Below, piece after piece: positions 27,355-35,958 of a DNA stretch of 64,000 nucleotides. The translations under genes were made by a program, and so were the position numbers. Position 1 is the stretch's first letter; every line of letters begins with the position of its first letter. Source of the stretch: Tabrizicola oligotrophica (GTDB taxonomy: Bacteria; Pseudomonadota; Alphaproteobacteria; Rhodobacterales; Rhodobacteraceae); the NCBI RefSeq assembly GCF_011008935.1, contig NZ_JAAIVJ010000001.1:620001-684000 (forward strand). The letters are read 5' to 3'. The notes under the pieces were generated by a model. That model made no database searches and had not been told where the DNA came from. It saw only the letters and a list, made by a program, of their open reading frames with translations.

Positions 27355-28356
27355 ATGCGCCTTTCCCTTGCCGCCCTCGCCCTTGTCTCGACCGCCCTTC
27401 CGGCGCTGGCCGAGGAAGTGAACGTCTACTCGCACCGCCAGCCCGAACTGATCCAGCCGCTGATCGACGCCTTCACCGCGGAAACCGGCATCACGGTCAA
27501 CGTGGCCTTCGTCGACAAGGGCATGGTGGAGCGGCTGCAGGCCGAGGGCGACCGCTCGCCCGCCGATCTGGTGCTGACGGTCGACATCGCGCGGCTGCTG
27601 CAAGTGGTCGAGGCTGGCGTCACCCAGCCGGTGCAATCGGACGTGCTGGAAGCCAACATTCCGGCCGAATACCGCGACCCGGCCGACCAGTGGTTCGGCC
27701 TGACCGCCCGCGCCCGCATCATCTATGCCTCGAAAGACCGGGTACAGCCGGGCGAAGTGACCACCTATGAGGATCTGGCCAGCGACAAGTGGAAGGGCCG
27801 GATCTGCACCCGCTCGGGCACGCATGACTATAACGTCGCGCTGACCTCGGCTGTTCTGGCGCATCATGACGCGGCCTATACCGAAGCCTGGCTGCAGGGC
27901 GTCAAGGCCAACCTCGCCCGCAAGCCCGATGGCGGCGACCGCGATCAGGTCAAGGCGATCTGGGCCGGCGAATGCGACATCGCGGTCGGCAACACCTATT
28001 ACATGGGCCAGATGCTGGCCGATGCCGAGCAGAAGGCCTGGGCCGAAAGCGTGAACGTGGTGTTCCCGACCTTCGAGGCCGGCGGCACCCACATGAACAT
28101 CTCGGGCATTGCCATGACCAAATCGGCGCCGAACAAGGACGCCGCGCTGAAGCTGATGGAATGGCTGACCTCGGATGCGGCGCAGAAGATCTATGCCGAG
28201 ACCAACCACGAATTCCCGGTGAAGCCGGGTGTGGAGCGGTCGGCTCTGGTGGCAAGCTGGGGCGAGTTCACCCCCGACGCGCTGCCCTTGGCCGATGTCG
28301 CCGCCAAGCGCGCCGAGGCGCTGAAGCTGATCGAGACGGTTGATTTCGACAACTGA
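27355..28356 (+). CDS. Ferric iron ABC transporter substrate-binding protein (FbpA/FutA-like)
   Basis: 333-residue periplasmic binding protein with a clear signal peptide (MRLSLAALALVSTALPALA) cleaved before EEVNVYSHRQPEL. The paired tyrosines in GNTYYMGQ, YSHRQ near the N terminus and TRSGTHDYN are features of FbpA/FutA iron binders. I chose ATG 27355 because AAAGGA precedes it and it starts the signal peptide; the frame extends 21 codons further without support. No permease or ATPase gene is adjacent, so it either works with a transporter encoded elsewhere or is an orphan. An intrinsic terminator follows. Confidence 0.88.
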   Translation: MRLSLAALALVSTALPALAEEVNVYSHRQPELIQPLIDAFTAETGITVNVAFVDKGMVERLQAEGDRSPADLVLTVDIARLLQVVEAGVTQPVQSDVLEANIPAEYRDPADQWFGLTARARIIYASKDRVQPGEVTTYEDLASDKWKGRICTRSGTHDYNVALTSAVLAHHDAAYTEAWLQGVKANLARKPDGGDRDQVKAIWAGECDIAVGNTYYMGQMLADAEQKAWAESVNVVFPTFEAGGTHMNISGIAMTKSAPNKDAALKLMEWLTSDAAQKIYAETNHEFPVKPGVERSALVASWGEFTPDALPLADVAAKRAEALKLIETVDFDN

Positions 28357-28381
28357 TCCGGCAAGGATCGGAGCAGCGGAA

Positions 28382-28406
28382 GGGGGCCGGGCGCGGCCCC
28401 CTTTTT
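28382..28406 (+). terminator. Intrinsic terminator after the iron-binding protein gene
   Basis: Seven-base-pair stem GGGGGCC/GGCCCCC with a GGGCGC loop, followed by five T residues. Confidence 0.88.
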
Positions 28407-28466
28407 CTTTGACCGGATGGACAAGGATGCGCTAGCAAGACGCTTCGACGCAGGAGGGAGACCAGC

Positions 28467-29402
28467 ATGGCCCGCAAGATCATCATCGACACCGACCCCG
28501 GTCAGGACGACGCCTTTGCCATCCTGCTGGCGCTGGCCAGTCCCGAGCTCGAGGTTTTGGGGGTGACGGCGGTGGCGGGCAACGTGCCCTTGCATTTCAC
28601 CGAAAGGAACGCCCGGATCATCTGCGAGCTGGCCGGCAAGACCGACACGCGGGTCTATGCCGGCTGCGACCGCCCGATGAAGCGCAAGCTGGTGACGGCG
28701 GAATATGTCCATGGCCAGACCGGCCTCAATGGCCCGCAGCTGGCCGATCCGGTCATGGCCTTGCAACCCGAGCATGCCGTCGATTTCCTGATCGAGACCC
28801 TGCGGCGCGAGCCGGCGCATACAGTGACGCTGTGCCCGCTTGGGCCACTGACCAATATCGCCACGGCCTTTGAAAAGGCCCCCGACATTGTCGGCCGGGT
28901 CGGCCAGATCGTCTTGATGGGCGGGGCCTATTTCGAGGTCGGCAACGTGACGCCCACCGCCGAGTTCAACATCTACGTTGACCCGGAAGCGGCGGAAATC
29001 GTGTTCAGATCCGGCATTCCGCTGGTGGTGATGCCGCTGGATGTCACCCACAAGGCGCTGACCACACGGGCGCGGGTGGAGCGGTTCCGCGCTTTGGGCA
29101 CCGAGGTTGGCCGGGTCTGCGCCGAATGGCTGGAGTTCTTCGAGCGCTACGACATGGAGAAATACGGCAGCGACGGCGGGCCTTTGCATGATCCGACGGT
29201 GATCGCCTATCTTTTGCAACCGGGGCTGTTCAAGGGGCGGCACATCAATGTGGAAATCGAGACCCGGTCGGAATTGACGCTGGGCATGACGGTGGCCGAC
29301 TGGTGGGGCGTGACGGGACGGTCGGCGAACGCGCTGTTTGTCGGCTCGGTCGATGCGGACGGGTTCTTTGCGCTGCTGACCGAGCGGATCGGGCGGTTGT
29401 GA
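28467..29402 (+). CDS. Nucleoside hydrolase (inosine-uridine preferring type)
   Basis: 311-residue member of the nucleoside hydrolase family, which cleaves ribonucleosides to base and ribose for salvage. The calcium-binding Asp cluster DTDPGQDDA is at residues 8-16. The second motif LVVMPLDVTHKAL and GGPLHDPTVIAYLL (with the catalytic His/Asp) are present. Base preference (purine or pyrimidine) cannot be set from sequence alone. It stands alone between a terminator and a short spacer before the convergent anmK. Confidence 0.9.
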   Translation: MARKIIIDTDPGQDDAFAILLALASPELEVLGVTAVAGNVPLHFTERNARIICELAGKTDTRVYAGCDRPMKRKLVTAEYVHGQTGLNGPQLADPVMALQPEHAVDFLIETLRREPAHTVTLCPLGPLTNIATAFEKAPDIVGRVGQIVLMGGAYFEVGNVTPTAEFNIYVDPEAAEIVFRSGIPLVVMPLDVTHKALTTRARVERFRALGTEVGRVCAEWLEFFERYDMEKYGSDGGPLHDPTVIAYLLQPGLFKGRHINVEIETRSELTLGMTVADWWGVTGRSANALFVGSVDADGFFALLTERIGRL

Positions 29403-29413
29403 GGCACCGGAGG

Positions 29414-29428
29414 TGGGTGAATCACCCA
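29414..29428. repeat. Small palindrome between nucleoside hydrolase and anmK
   Basis: TGGGTGAATCACCCA, seven paired bases around a central A, in a 95-bp convergent spacer. Just beyond it is a GTAGGGTGGGT-type segment and a CGCGCC/GGCGCG hairpin, both common in proteobacterial intergenic DNA. No T-run follows, so I do not call a terminator. Confidence 0.4.
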
Positions 29429-29497
29429 TCCCACACCCCGTAGGGTGGGTAGTTCCGCGCCAGCGGCGCGGGTTCACCAAGGCTCGGGCAAGATCAC

Positions 29498-30613
29498 TCA
29501 GGCTGGCTGATCTGGCCGGCTGATCTGGCCGCCGCCGACAGCGGCTGGAACGCCGGTGGTCGTGGGGCAAGAGGTGGGCAGCCCGCGCAGCACCCGGACG
29601 GCCAGATAGGCAAAGGCCTGCGCTTCCAGCATGTCGCCGTCGAGGCCCGCCGCCTCGACCGGCTCCACCGGGCAGTCGAGCCGCTGGCCAAGCTCGCGCA
29701 TCATCGTGGCGTTGTGCCGCCCGCCGCCGGTGACCAGCAGCCGGCTGACCGGGCGCGGGAAATGTTCGGCCCCCTTGGCGACAGCGGCGGCAGCGATGGC
29801 GGTCAGCGTGGCGGCGGCATCTTTGGGGGCAAGAGTTTCCAACCCGGCAAGGGCTTGCGTGAAGTCGTTCCGGTCCAGAGACTTGGGCGGCATCCGGAAG
29901 AAATAGGCATGACGCAGAAAGGCCTCGATGGCCGCCGCGTCGGCCTTGCCGGTGGCCGCGAAGGCCCCGCCCTCATCCTGCGACTTGGCGAAATGGCGCT
30001 GCATCAGGTCGTTGACCGGGGCATTCGCCGGGCCAGTGTCGAAGGCCAAAAGCGCGCCGGGAGCGTGCGGCTCGGCGATGGCGGGGTCGACCCAGGTCAG
30101 ATTGCCCACTCCGCCGAGGTTCAGAAAGGCAAGCGGGCCATCCGCGCCGATCAGGCGCGCGCAGGCATGGTGGAAGAACGGGGCCAGAGGCGCCCCCTGC
30201 CCGCCCATGGCGACATCGGTGCTGCGGAAATCCCAGACTACGGGCAGGCCAAGTGCCTCGGCCAGCACGGCGCCGTCCCCGCACTGGTGGGTGCCGCGCC
30301 CGGCCGGATCATGCGCCAGCGTCTGGCCGTGAAAACCCGCCAGCTCGACGCCGGTGAAGCGGGACAAGAGCTCGGCATGGGCGGTCTCGACCACCTCGGC
30401 GGCGGCGGCCACGGCAGGATCGCCGGGCCATTGGCCGAAGGCGGCGCGGATCGTGGCGCGTTCGGCCTCGGTATAGGGGCGATAGGCATGGGGGCCGAAT
30501 TCCGCGATCGTCGCGCCATCGGTCAGCACCATGGCGGCATCGACGCCATCGAGCGAAGTCCCCGACATCGCCCCCAAGGCCCAGACCGGGCCGGTCTTAC
30601 CGCCCTTTTTCAT
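29498..30613 (-). CDS. anmK: Anhydro-N-acetylmuramic acid kinase
   Basis: 371-residue sugar kinase of the ASKHA fold that recycles peptidoglycan by opening and phosphorylating 1,6-anhydro-MurNAc. Motifs are [15 protein letters not shown] (about residues 13-27), [35 protein letters not shown] and [14 protein letters not shown]. The start ATG at 30613 is preceded by a short spacer divergent from tyrS. The C-terminal tail (after PTSCPTTTG) is poorly conserved and encoded by locally repetitive DNA (TGATCTGGCCG twice), so its exact end may vary between relatives. Confidence 0.94.
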   Translation of the reverse strand: MKKGGKTGPVWALGAMSGTSLDGVDAAMVLTDGATIAEFGPHAYRPYTEAERATIRAAFGQWPGDPAVAAAAEVVETAHAELLSRFTGVELAGFHGQTLAHDPAGRGTHQCGDGAVLAEALGLPVVWDFRSTDVAMGGQGAPLAPFFHHACARLIGADGPLAFLNLGGVGNLTWVDPAIAEPHAPGALLAFDTGPANAPVNDLMQRHFAKSQDEGGAFAATGKADAAAIEAFLRHAYFFRMPPKSLDRNDFTQALAGLETLAPKDAAATLTAIAAAAVAKGAEHFPRPVSRLLVTGGGRHNATMMRELGQRLDCPVEPVEAAGLDGDMLEAQAFAYLAVRVLRGLPTSCPTTTGVPAAVGGGQISRPDQPA

Positions 30614-30673
30614 GCCTTCCCCTGCCCTGCCTGCCCCGTTATACCCCTGCCATCCTTAAAGCATGAGACGGCC

Positions 30674-31924
30674 ATGACCTACCATCCGAAATCCGATTTC
30701 CTGCGTGTGATGCTCGAGCGCGGCTTTGTGGCTGATTGCACCGATTATCAGGCGCTTGACGAGGCTTTTGTGAAGGGCGTCGTGCCGGGCTATATCGGCT
30801 TTGACGCGACGGCGAAGTCGCTGCATGTCGGCAGCCTGATCCAGATCATGATGCTGCGCTGGCTGCAGAAATGCGGTGGCAAGCCGATCGTGCTGATGGG
30901 CGGGGGCACCACCAAGGTGGGCGATCCCAGCTTCCGCGCCGATGAGCGGCCCTTGCTGACCAATGCCCAGATCGACGACAACATCGCCGGGATCAAGCGG
31001 GCGTTCTCGCCCTATGTCCGCTTTGGCGATGGGCCGAATGACGCGATCATGGTCAACAATGCCGAATGGCTGGACGGGCTGAATTACCTTGAGTTTCTGC
31101 GGGTGATCGGGCGGCATTTCTCGGTCAACCGGATGCTGAGTTTCGAAAGCGTGAAGTCGCGGCTGGACCGGGAGCAGAGCCTCTCGTTCCTTGAATTCAA
31201 CTACATGATCCTGCAAGCCTATGATTTCCTTGAACTGAACCGCCGCTATGGCTGTCTGATCCAGATGGGCGGCAGCGACCAGTGGGGCAATATCGTCAAC
31301 GGCGTCGATCTGACGCGCCGGGTGATCGACCATGAGGTTTTCGGGCTGACCTCGCCGTTGCTGACCACTTCGGACGGCAGGAAGATGGGCAAGTCGCAGT
31401 CGGGCGCGGTCTGGCTGAATGGCGACATGTTCAGCGCCTATGAGTTCTGGCAGTTCTGGCGCAATACGACCGACGCGGATGTGGGGCGGTTCCTGAAGCT
31501 TTACACCGAATTGCCGGTGGCGGAATGCGACCGGCTGGGGGCGTTGCAGGGGGCCGAAATCAACGGCGCGAAGATCGTGCTGGCCAATGCGGTCACGACG
31601 CTGTTGCACGGGGCAGAGGCGGCGGCGGCGGCAGAGGCCACGGCGCGCGAGGTGTTTGAAAAGGGCGGCGTGGGGGATGACCTGCCGACCGTTCACATCG
31701 GCGCGGCGGATCTGGCCGAGGGGCTGGGGATCGTGCAGCTGTTCGTCAAGGCGGGGCTCGCGCCATCGGGCAAGGAGGCCAAGCGGCTGATTTCCGAGGG
31801 CGGGGCGAAGGTGAATGACGAGATCGTCACCGATGCCGGCCTGCGCTATGGCGCGGATGATCTGGGCCAGCCCTTGAAGCTGACGGCGGGCAAGAAGCGG
31901 CATGCCTTGGTGGTTCTGGGCTAA
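30674..31924 (+). CDS. tyrS: Tyrosyl-tRNA synthetase
   Basis: 416-residue class I aminoacyl-tRNA synthetase. The HIGH-type motif is HVGS in [13 protein letters not shown], the KMSKS-type motif is [10 protein letters not shown] and the tyrosine-binding region is [14 protein letters not shown]-terminal S4 RNA-binding domain (about residues 350-416) includes [22 protein letters not shown]. The ATG at 30674 gives the normal N terminus [10 protein letters not shown]; the very long upstream open frame is antisense to anmK. It is followed by a palindromic repeat and a strong terminator. Confidence 0.97.
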   Translation: MTYHPKSDFLRVMLERGFVADCTDYQALDEAFVKGVVPGYIGFDATAKSLHVGSLIQIMMLRWLQKCGGKPIVLMGGGTTKVGDPSFRADERPLLTNAQIDDNIAGIKRAFSPYVRFGDGPNDAIMVNNAEWLDGLNYLEFLRVIGRHFSVNRMLSFESVKSRLDREQSLSFLEFNYMILQAYDFLELNRRYGCLIQMGGSDQWGNIVNGVDLTRRVIDHEVFGLTSPLLTTSDGRKMGKSQSGAVWLNGDMFSAYEFWQFWRNTTDADVGRFLKLYTELPVAECDRLGALQGAEINGAKIVLANAVTTLLHGAEAAAAAEATAREVFEKGGVGDDLPTVHIGAADLAEGLGIVQLFVKAGLAPSGKEAKRLISEGGAKVNDEIVTDAGLRYGADDLGQPLKLTAGKKRHALVVLG

Positions 31925-31969
31925 CTCCTCGTCGACTTCGTCGCTCGTCGTGGCGAGGAGAAGTCGACG
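31925..31969. repeat. Palindromic convergent-spacer element, copy C
   Basis: Ten-base-pair stem CGTCGACTTC (31930-31939) / GAAGTCGACG (31960-31969), plus the crossing pair CTCCTCG (31925-31931) / CGAGGAG (31954-31960). It is almost identical to copy A in sequence and order. It starts at the tyrS stop and is followed by a separate canonical terminator. Confidence 0.7.
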
Positions 31970-31990
31970 GCGCCCGACGAGAAACGAAAA

Positions 31991-32014
31991 GGCCGGGGTT
32001 TCCCCCGGCCTTTT
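31991..32014. terminator. Bidirectional intrinsic terminator between tyrS and cyclophilin
   Basis: Stem GGCCGGGG/CCCCGGCC with a TTTC loop, preceded by AAAA and followed by TTTT, so it can act on both strands between the two convergent genes. Confidence 0.9.
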
Positions 32015-32017
32015 GCA

Positions 32018-32575
32018 TCATTCCTGCACGGTGACCTTGGTCATCACGTCCGGGGTTTCCGGCGGCTCGCCGCGCTGGATGGCGTCGACCACCTCCATGC
32101 CGGAAATCACCTTGCCGACAACGGTATATTGCCCGTTCAGGAAATCGCCCTGATCGAACATGATGAAGAACTGGCTGTTGGCGCTGTCGGGGCTGGCCGC
32201 GCGGGCCATGCCGACAACACCGCGGGCAAAGGCGAGGTCGGAGAACTCGGCCTTGAGGTCGAGCAGGTCCGACCCGCCAGTGCCGGCCATCGACAGATCG
32301 CCCCCGGTCTTGCCGTTCGACACATCGCCAGTCTGCGCCATGAAGCCGTCGATCACGCGGTGGAACACCACGCCGTCATAGGCGCCGGACTTGGCCAGCG
32401 CGACCATCTGGGCGACGTGGTTCGGGGCGACGTGATCGGCCATGTCGATCACGATCTGGCCGTTGGCTGCGCCCGCAACTTCGATCACGAGGTTGGGGCC
32501 GGGGCCGTCGACCACTTCTTCGGCCAAGGCGGGCGAGGCAGCAAAGGCGAGAGCGATCAGAGACTTACGCAACAT
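32018..32575 (-). CDS. Periplasmic cyclophilin-type peptidyl-prolyl isomerase
   Basis: 185 residues with a signal peptide (MLRKSLIALAFAASPALA) followed by a bacterial cyclophilin domain. It carries VVFHRVIDGFMAQTGDV, SQFFIMF and GQYTVVGKVISGM. It should assist folding in the periplasm. It overlaps the preceding cytoplasmic cyclophilin gene by 11 bases, so the pair is co-transcribed and probably translationally coupled. The two differ mainly in the signal peptide and in loops, suggesting an old tandem duplication with re-targeting. Confidence 0.92.
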   Translation of the reverse strand: MLRKSLIALAFAASPALAEEVVDGPGPNLVIEVAGAANGQIVIDMADHVAPNHVAQMVALAKSGAYDGVVFHRVIDGFMAQTGDVSNGKTGGDLSMAGTGGSDLLDLKAEFSDLAFARGVVGMARAASPDSANSQFFIMFDQGDFLNGQYTVVGKVISGMEVVDAIQRGEPPETPDVMTKVTVQE

Positions 32576-33074
32576 CGGCGGCCACCCGGACAGTGATCAT
32601 GCGATCGGGCGACATCGGCGGCTCGCCGCGGGTGATCTTGTCGACATGCTCCATCCCCGCAATCACCCGGCCGTAGACGGTATACTGGCGGTTCAGGAAA
32701 TGGTTGTCGTTGAAGTTGATGAAGAACTGGCTGTTGGCCGAATTCGGGTTCTGCGAGCGCGCCGCGCCCAGCGTGCCGCGGTCATGCGGGATACCCGAGA
32801 ATTCCGCCGGCAGATCGGGATATTGCGACCCGCCCGTGCCGGCGCGGCGCAGGTTGAAATCCTTTTCCATATTGCCGTTTTCCACGTCGCCGGTCTGGGC
32901 CATGAAGCCGTCGATCACCCGGTGGAAGGCGACGTTGTCATAGGCCTTGTCGCGGGCGAGCTGCTTCATCCGCTCGGCATGTTTGGGGGCGATGTCCTTC
33001 AGCAGCTCGATCACCACTTCGCCGTCTTTCAGCGTCAGGATGATGGTGTTTTCGGGGTCTTTGATCTCGGCCAT
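32565..33074 (-). CDS. Cytoplasmic cyclophilin-type peptidyl-prolyl isomerase
   Basis: 169-residue cyclophilin without a signal peptide. Active-site motifs are VAFHRVIDGFMAQTGDV, RAGTGGSQYPDLPAEF, SQFFINF and NRQYTVYGRVIAGM. I chose ATG 33074 (MAEIKDPENT), which has GGAGAC upstream; an ATG five codons earlier is possible. It is divergent from pgk. A cis-trans isomerase role in the cytoplasm is secure by family; clients are unknown. Confidence 0.92.
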   Translation of the reverse strand: MAEIKDPENTIILTLKDGEVVIELLKDIAPKHAERMKQLARDKAYDNVAFHRVIDGFMAQTGDVENGNMEKDFNLRRAGTGGSQYPDLPAEFSGIPHDRGTLGAARSQNPNSANSQFFINFNDNHFLNRQYTVYGRVIAGMEHVDKITRGEPPMSPDRMITVRVAADVA

Positions 33075-33195
33075 CTGGGCGGTCTCCATTTTTCTGGCCG
33101 CGACCCTAATGTCGCGGGGCTGAAAGGGAAAGGGGTTGTGGTTGACGAAGCGGTGCAATGCGCGGAAAGAGGAAGGCAAAGCTTTGGAGGACCGC

Positions 33196-34386
33196 ATGGG
33201 CTGGAACACGCTGGATGATGTGGCATTGGCAGGCAAGACCGTGCTGTGCCGGGTGGATATCAACGTGCCGATGGAGGCGGGCCGCGTGACCGACACCACG
33301 CGGATCGACAAGATCAAACCGACGGTCGAGGACATCATCGCGCGCGGCGGCAAGGTGGTGCTGCTGGCGCATTTCGACCGGCCGAAGGGCAAGGTGGTGC
33401 CGGAGATGAGCCTTGGTCAGGTGCATGCGGCGCTGACGGCCGCGCTTGGCCGCAGGGTGGTGTTCGGTGCCGATTGCATCGGGGCCACGGCCCGGGCGGC
33501 CATCGCGGCGGCGGGACAGGGCGATGTGGTGCTTTTGGAAAACACCCGCTTCCATGCCGGCGAGGAGAAGAATGATCCGGCCCTTGCGGCGGAACTTGCG
33601 GCTTTGGGCGATGTGTTCGTCAATGATGCCTTTTCGGCAGCGCACCGGGCGCATGCCTCGACCGAGGGCATCGCGCGGCTCTTGCCGAAGGCGGCGGGGC
33701 GGCTGATGGAGGCGGAACTGAAGGCGCTGGAGGCGGCGCTTGGCAATCCGGTGCGCCCGGTGGTGGCGGTGGTCGGCGGCGCCAAGGTGTCGACCAAGCT
33801 CGACCTTCTGGGCAATCTTGTCGGCAAGGTCGACCATCTGGTGATCGGCGGCGGCATGGCGAACACCTTCCTTGTGGCCCAAGGGGTCGAGGTCGGCAAA
33901 TCGCTGGCCGAGCGCGACATGGCCGGCACCGCCCGCGAGATCCTTGCCAAGGCCAAGGCGGCGGGGTGCAGCATCCATCTGCCGGTCGACGTGGTGGTGG
34001 CGCGCGAGTTCAAGGCCGGGGCTGCGAATGAGACCGTGGCGGCGGGCGCCTGCCCGGCGGATGCGATGATTCTGGACGCCGGGCCGCAGACCGTGGCGGC
34101 GCTGACCGCCGTGTTCGAAAGCTGCCGCACCCTGATCTGGAACGGCCCCTTGGGCGCCTTTGAAATCGCGCCGTTCAACGCCGCGACCGATGCGGCGGCG
34201 CAGGTGGCCGCCAGCCTGACCAAAGCCGGCAAGCTGGTGTCGGTGGCGGGCGGCGGCGATACGGTGGCCGCGCTCAATCAGGCCGGGGCGGCGGCGGAGT
34301 TCACCTTCATCTCGACCGCCGGCGGGGCTTTCCTCGAATGGATGGAAGGCAAGGTGCTGCCGGGGGTTGCGGCGCTGAACGGCTGA
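33196..34386 (+). CDS. pgk: Phosphoglycerate kinase
   Basis: 396-residue glycolytic kinase transferring phosphate between 1,3-bisphosphoglycerate and ADP. It shows [19 protein letters not shown] (about residues 20-38), [26 protein letters not shown], the hinge [14 protein letters not shown] and the nucleotide-binding loop [17 protein letters not shown] lies five bases before ATG 33196. It is followed by class I aldolase after 117 bases containing a large inverted repeat, so the two may be one unit with internal RNA structure. Confidence 0.97.
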   Translation: MGWNTLDDVALAGKTVLCRVDINVPMEAGRVTDTTRIDKIKPTVEDIIARGGKVVLLAHFDRPKGKVVPEMSLGQVHAALTAALGRRVVFGADCIGATARAAIAAAGQGDVVLLENTRFHAGEEKNDPALAAELAALGDVFVNDAFSAAHRAHASTEGIARLLPKAAGRLMEAELKALEAALGNPVRPVVAVVGGAKVSTKLDLLGNLVGKVDHLVIGGGMANTFLVAQGVEVGKSLAERDMAGTAREILAKAKAAGCSIHLPVDVVVAREFKAGAANETVAAGACPADAMILDAGPQTVAALTAVFESCRTLIWNGPLGAFEIAPFNAATDAAAQVAASLTKAGKLVSVAGGGDTVAALNQAGAAAEFTFISTAGGAFLEWMEGKVLPGVAALNG

Positions 34387-34396
34387 GACGGGCGGC

Positions 34397-34436
34397 GCGC
34401 GAACAGTTTCTTCCAAGGGCAAGGATCTGTTCGCGC
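34397..34436. repeat. Inverted repeat in the pgk-fba spacer
   Basis: Perfect 10-bp arms GCGCGAACAG / CTGTTCGCGC separated by 20 bases, starting 10 bases after the pgk stop. There is no T-run, so a terminator is unlikely; an RNA stability element or protein site is possible. Confidence 0.5.
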
Positions 34437-34503
34437 TATCAGATTTGCCAGCGGCGCCCTCAGGCGCTATTGGCCGGGAAATCATGCAAAAACGGGTGTT
34501 CGG

Positions 34504-35397
34504 ATGATCAAGGCGCAGCAGACGGAACGGGTGGCAAAGGGCAACGGCTTTATCGCGGCGCTCGATCAATCGGGGGGGTCGACCCCCAAGGCGCTGCGGC
34601 TTTATGGCGTGCCGGAGACCGCCTATTCCGGCGAGGCCGAGATGTATGACATGATCCATGCCATGCGCTCGCGCATCATCAAATCGCCCGCCTTCACCGG
34701 CGACAAGGTGGTGGGCGCCATCCTGTTCGAGCAGACCATGGACCGGACGGTGGACGGCATTCCGACCGCCACCTACCTGTGGGACAAGCGCGGCGTCGTG
34801 CCGTTCCTGAAGATCGACAAGGGCCTGGAGGCCGAGGTTGACGGCTGCCAGGTGATGAAGCCGATGCCGACGCTGGACGCGCTGCTCGACAAGGCAGTGG
34901 CGGCGGGGATCTATGGCACCAAGGAGCGCTCGGTCATTTCGGCGGCCAATGCCAAGGGCATTCAGGCGGTGGTGGACCAGCAATTCGCCGTCGGCCGGCA
35001 GGTTCTGGCCAAGGGGCTGATGCCGATCATCGAGCCGGAAGTGACGATCTCGATCGCCGACAAGGTGGAGGCCGAGGCGCTGCTGCGCGACGCCCTGCTG
35101 AAAGCGCTGGACGCGCTGCCCGCGGGCGAGACGGTGATGCTGAAGCTGACGCTACCGACGGTGGTGAACTTCTATGCGCCGCTGGTCGATCACCCGAAGG
35201 TGCTGAAGGTGGTGGCGCTGTCGGGCGGCTATTCCCGCGACGAAGCCAATGCCATTCTGGCGCGGAACCGCGGCATCATCGCCTCGTTCAGCCGGGCGCT
35301 GACCGAGGGGCTTTCGGCCCAGCAATCGGACGCCGAGTTCGACGCGGCGCTTGGCGCGGCGATTTCCAGCATTCACGCGGCCTCGGTCGCCGGCTGA
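34504..35397 (+). CDS. fba: Class I fructose-bisphosphate aldolase
   Basis: 297-residue Schiff-base (metal-independent) aldolase of the bacterial class I type. It has GFIAALDQSGGSTPKAL near the N terminus, KSPAFTGDKVVGAILFEQTMDRT, FLKIDKGL and IEPEVTIS. It links fructose-1,6-bisphosphate with triose phosphates in glycolysis and gluconeogenesis. The placement between pgk and PDH genes fits a central-carbon cluster. Leading AA-rich DNA just before ATG 34504 lacks a strong ribosome binding site, but the N terminus matches the family. Confidence 0.95.
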   Translation: MIKAQQTERVAKGNGFIAALDQSGGSTPKALRLYGVPETAYSGEAEMYDMIHAMRSRIIKSPAFTGDKVVGAILFEQTMDRTVDGIPTATYLWDKRGVVPFLKIDKGLEAEVDGCQVMKPMPTLDALLDKAVAAGIYGTKERSVISAANAKGIQAVVDQQFAVGRQVLAKGLMPIIEPEVTISIADKVEAEALLRDALLKALDALPAGETVMLKLTLPTVVNFYAPLVDHPKVLKVVALSGGYSRDEANAILARNRGIIASFSRALTEGLSAQQSDAEFDAALGAAISSIHAASVAG

Positions 35398-35505
35398 AAA
35401 TTCAGGGAATTCCCTGCTTTAGGGGATTCACTTTGTGATTCGTCTATGGCATGCTTTGCCCTGTGACCACCCCCGGCCAATGAGGGGCGGCGCAAGAGGC
35501 AGAGC

Positions 35506-35808
35506 ATGACGAACACCCCATCCCGCCTATCGCTCGGAGGCATCTTCTATATGGTGTTGGCCTTCACTTTGGGGGGCTACTTCACCTTTGCCGCCGTGCA
35601 GGGCGATTATGGGGTGTTCCGTCGTGTCCAGATCAACGCCGAGGCCGAGGCCCTGCGCGCCGAGCGCGACCGGCTGGCCGGAGAGCTTGCCGCCATGTCG
35701 AACCTGACGCACCGGCTGTCGGACACCTATCTGGACCTCGATCTGCTGGATCAGCAGGCGCGTGAAGTGCTGGGCTACATGCGCGCCGACGAGATCGTCA
35801 TCCGGTAA
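35506..35808 (+). CDS. ftsB: Septum formation initiator, FtsB/DivIC family
   Basis: 100-residue bitopic membrane protein: a short cytoplasmic N terminus, one helix (GIFYMVLAFTLGGYFTFAAV, residues 11-30) and a periplasmic coiled coil (INAEAEALRAERDRLAGELAAM). It ends in DLDLLDQQAREVLGYMRADEIVI, a conserved DivIC/FtsB tail. It acts in the divisome with FtsL and FtsQ. GAGGCAGAGC precedes the ATG. A terminator follows, separating it from the pdh operon. Confidence 0.88.
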   Translation: MTNTPSRLSLGGIFYMVLAFTLGGYFTFAAVQGDYGVFRRVQINAEAEALRAERDRLAGELAAMSNLTHRLSDTYLDLDLLDQQAREVLGYMRADEIVIR

Positions 35809-35858
35809 CAGGCCGGCCGGGCCTTGGGCCAAATTGCACGAAATGCATGGCTCTTATG

Positions 35859-35882
35859 CGCGGACCTTGGGTCCGCGTTTTT
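35859..35882 (+). terminator. Intrinsic terminator after ftsB
   Basis: Eight-base-pair stem CGCGGACC/GGTCCGCG with a TTG loop and five T residues, 50 bases after the ftsB stop. Confidence 0.88.
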
Positions 35883-35913
35883 CATTTTGCGTTATTTCGC
35901 CGATGTTGTATGG

Positions 35914-35933
35914 ATGGTTTAACGTTAAACCAT
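35914..35933. promoter_or_regulatory. Perfect 20-bp palindrome upstream of pdhA
   Basis: ATGGTTTAACGTTAAACCAT, fully symmetric about a CG centre, 25 bases before the pdhA start. It overlaps a tentative promoter (TTGCGT at 35887, TATGGA at 35909, 16-bp spacer), so bound protein would block initiation. The core TTAACGTTAA resembles LacI-family operators and the gap2 site. Confidence 0.7.
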
Positions 35934-35958
35934 TCTAATAGTGTCGGGAGGATACGCC

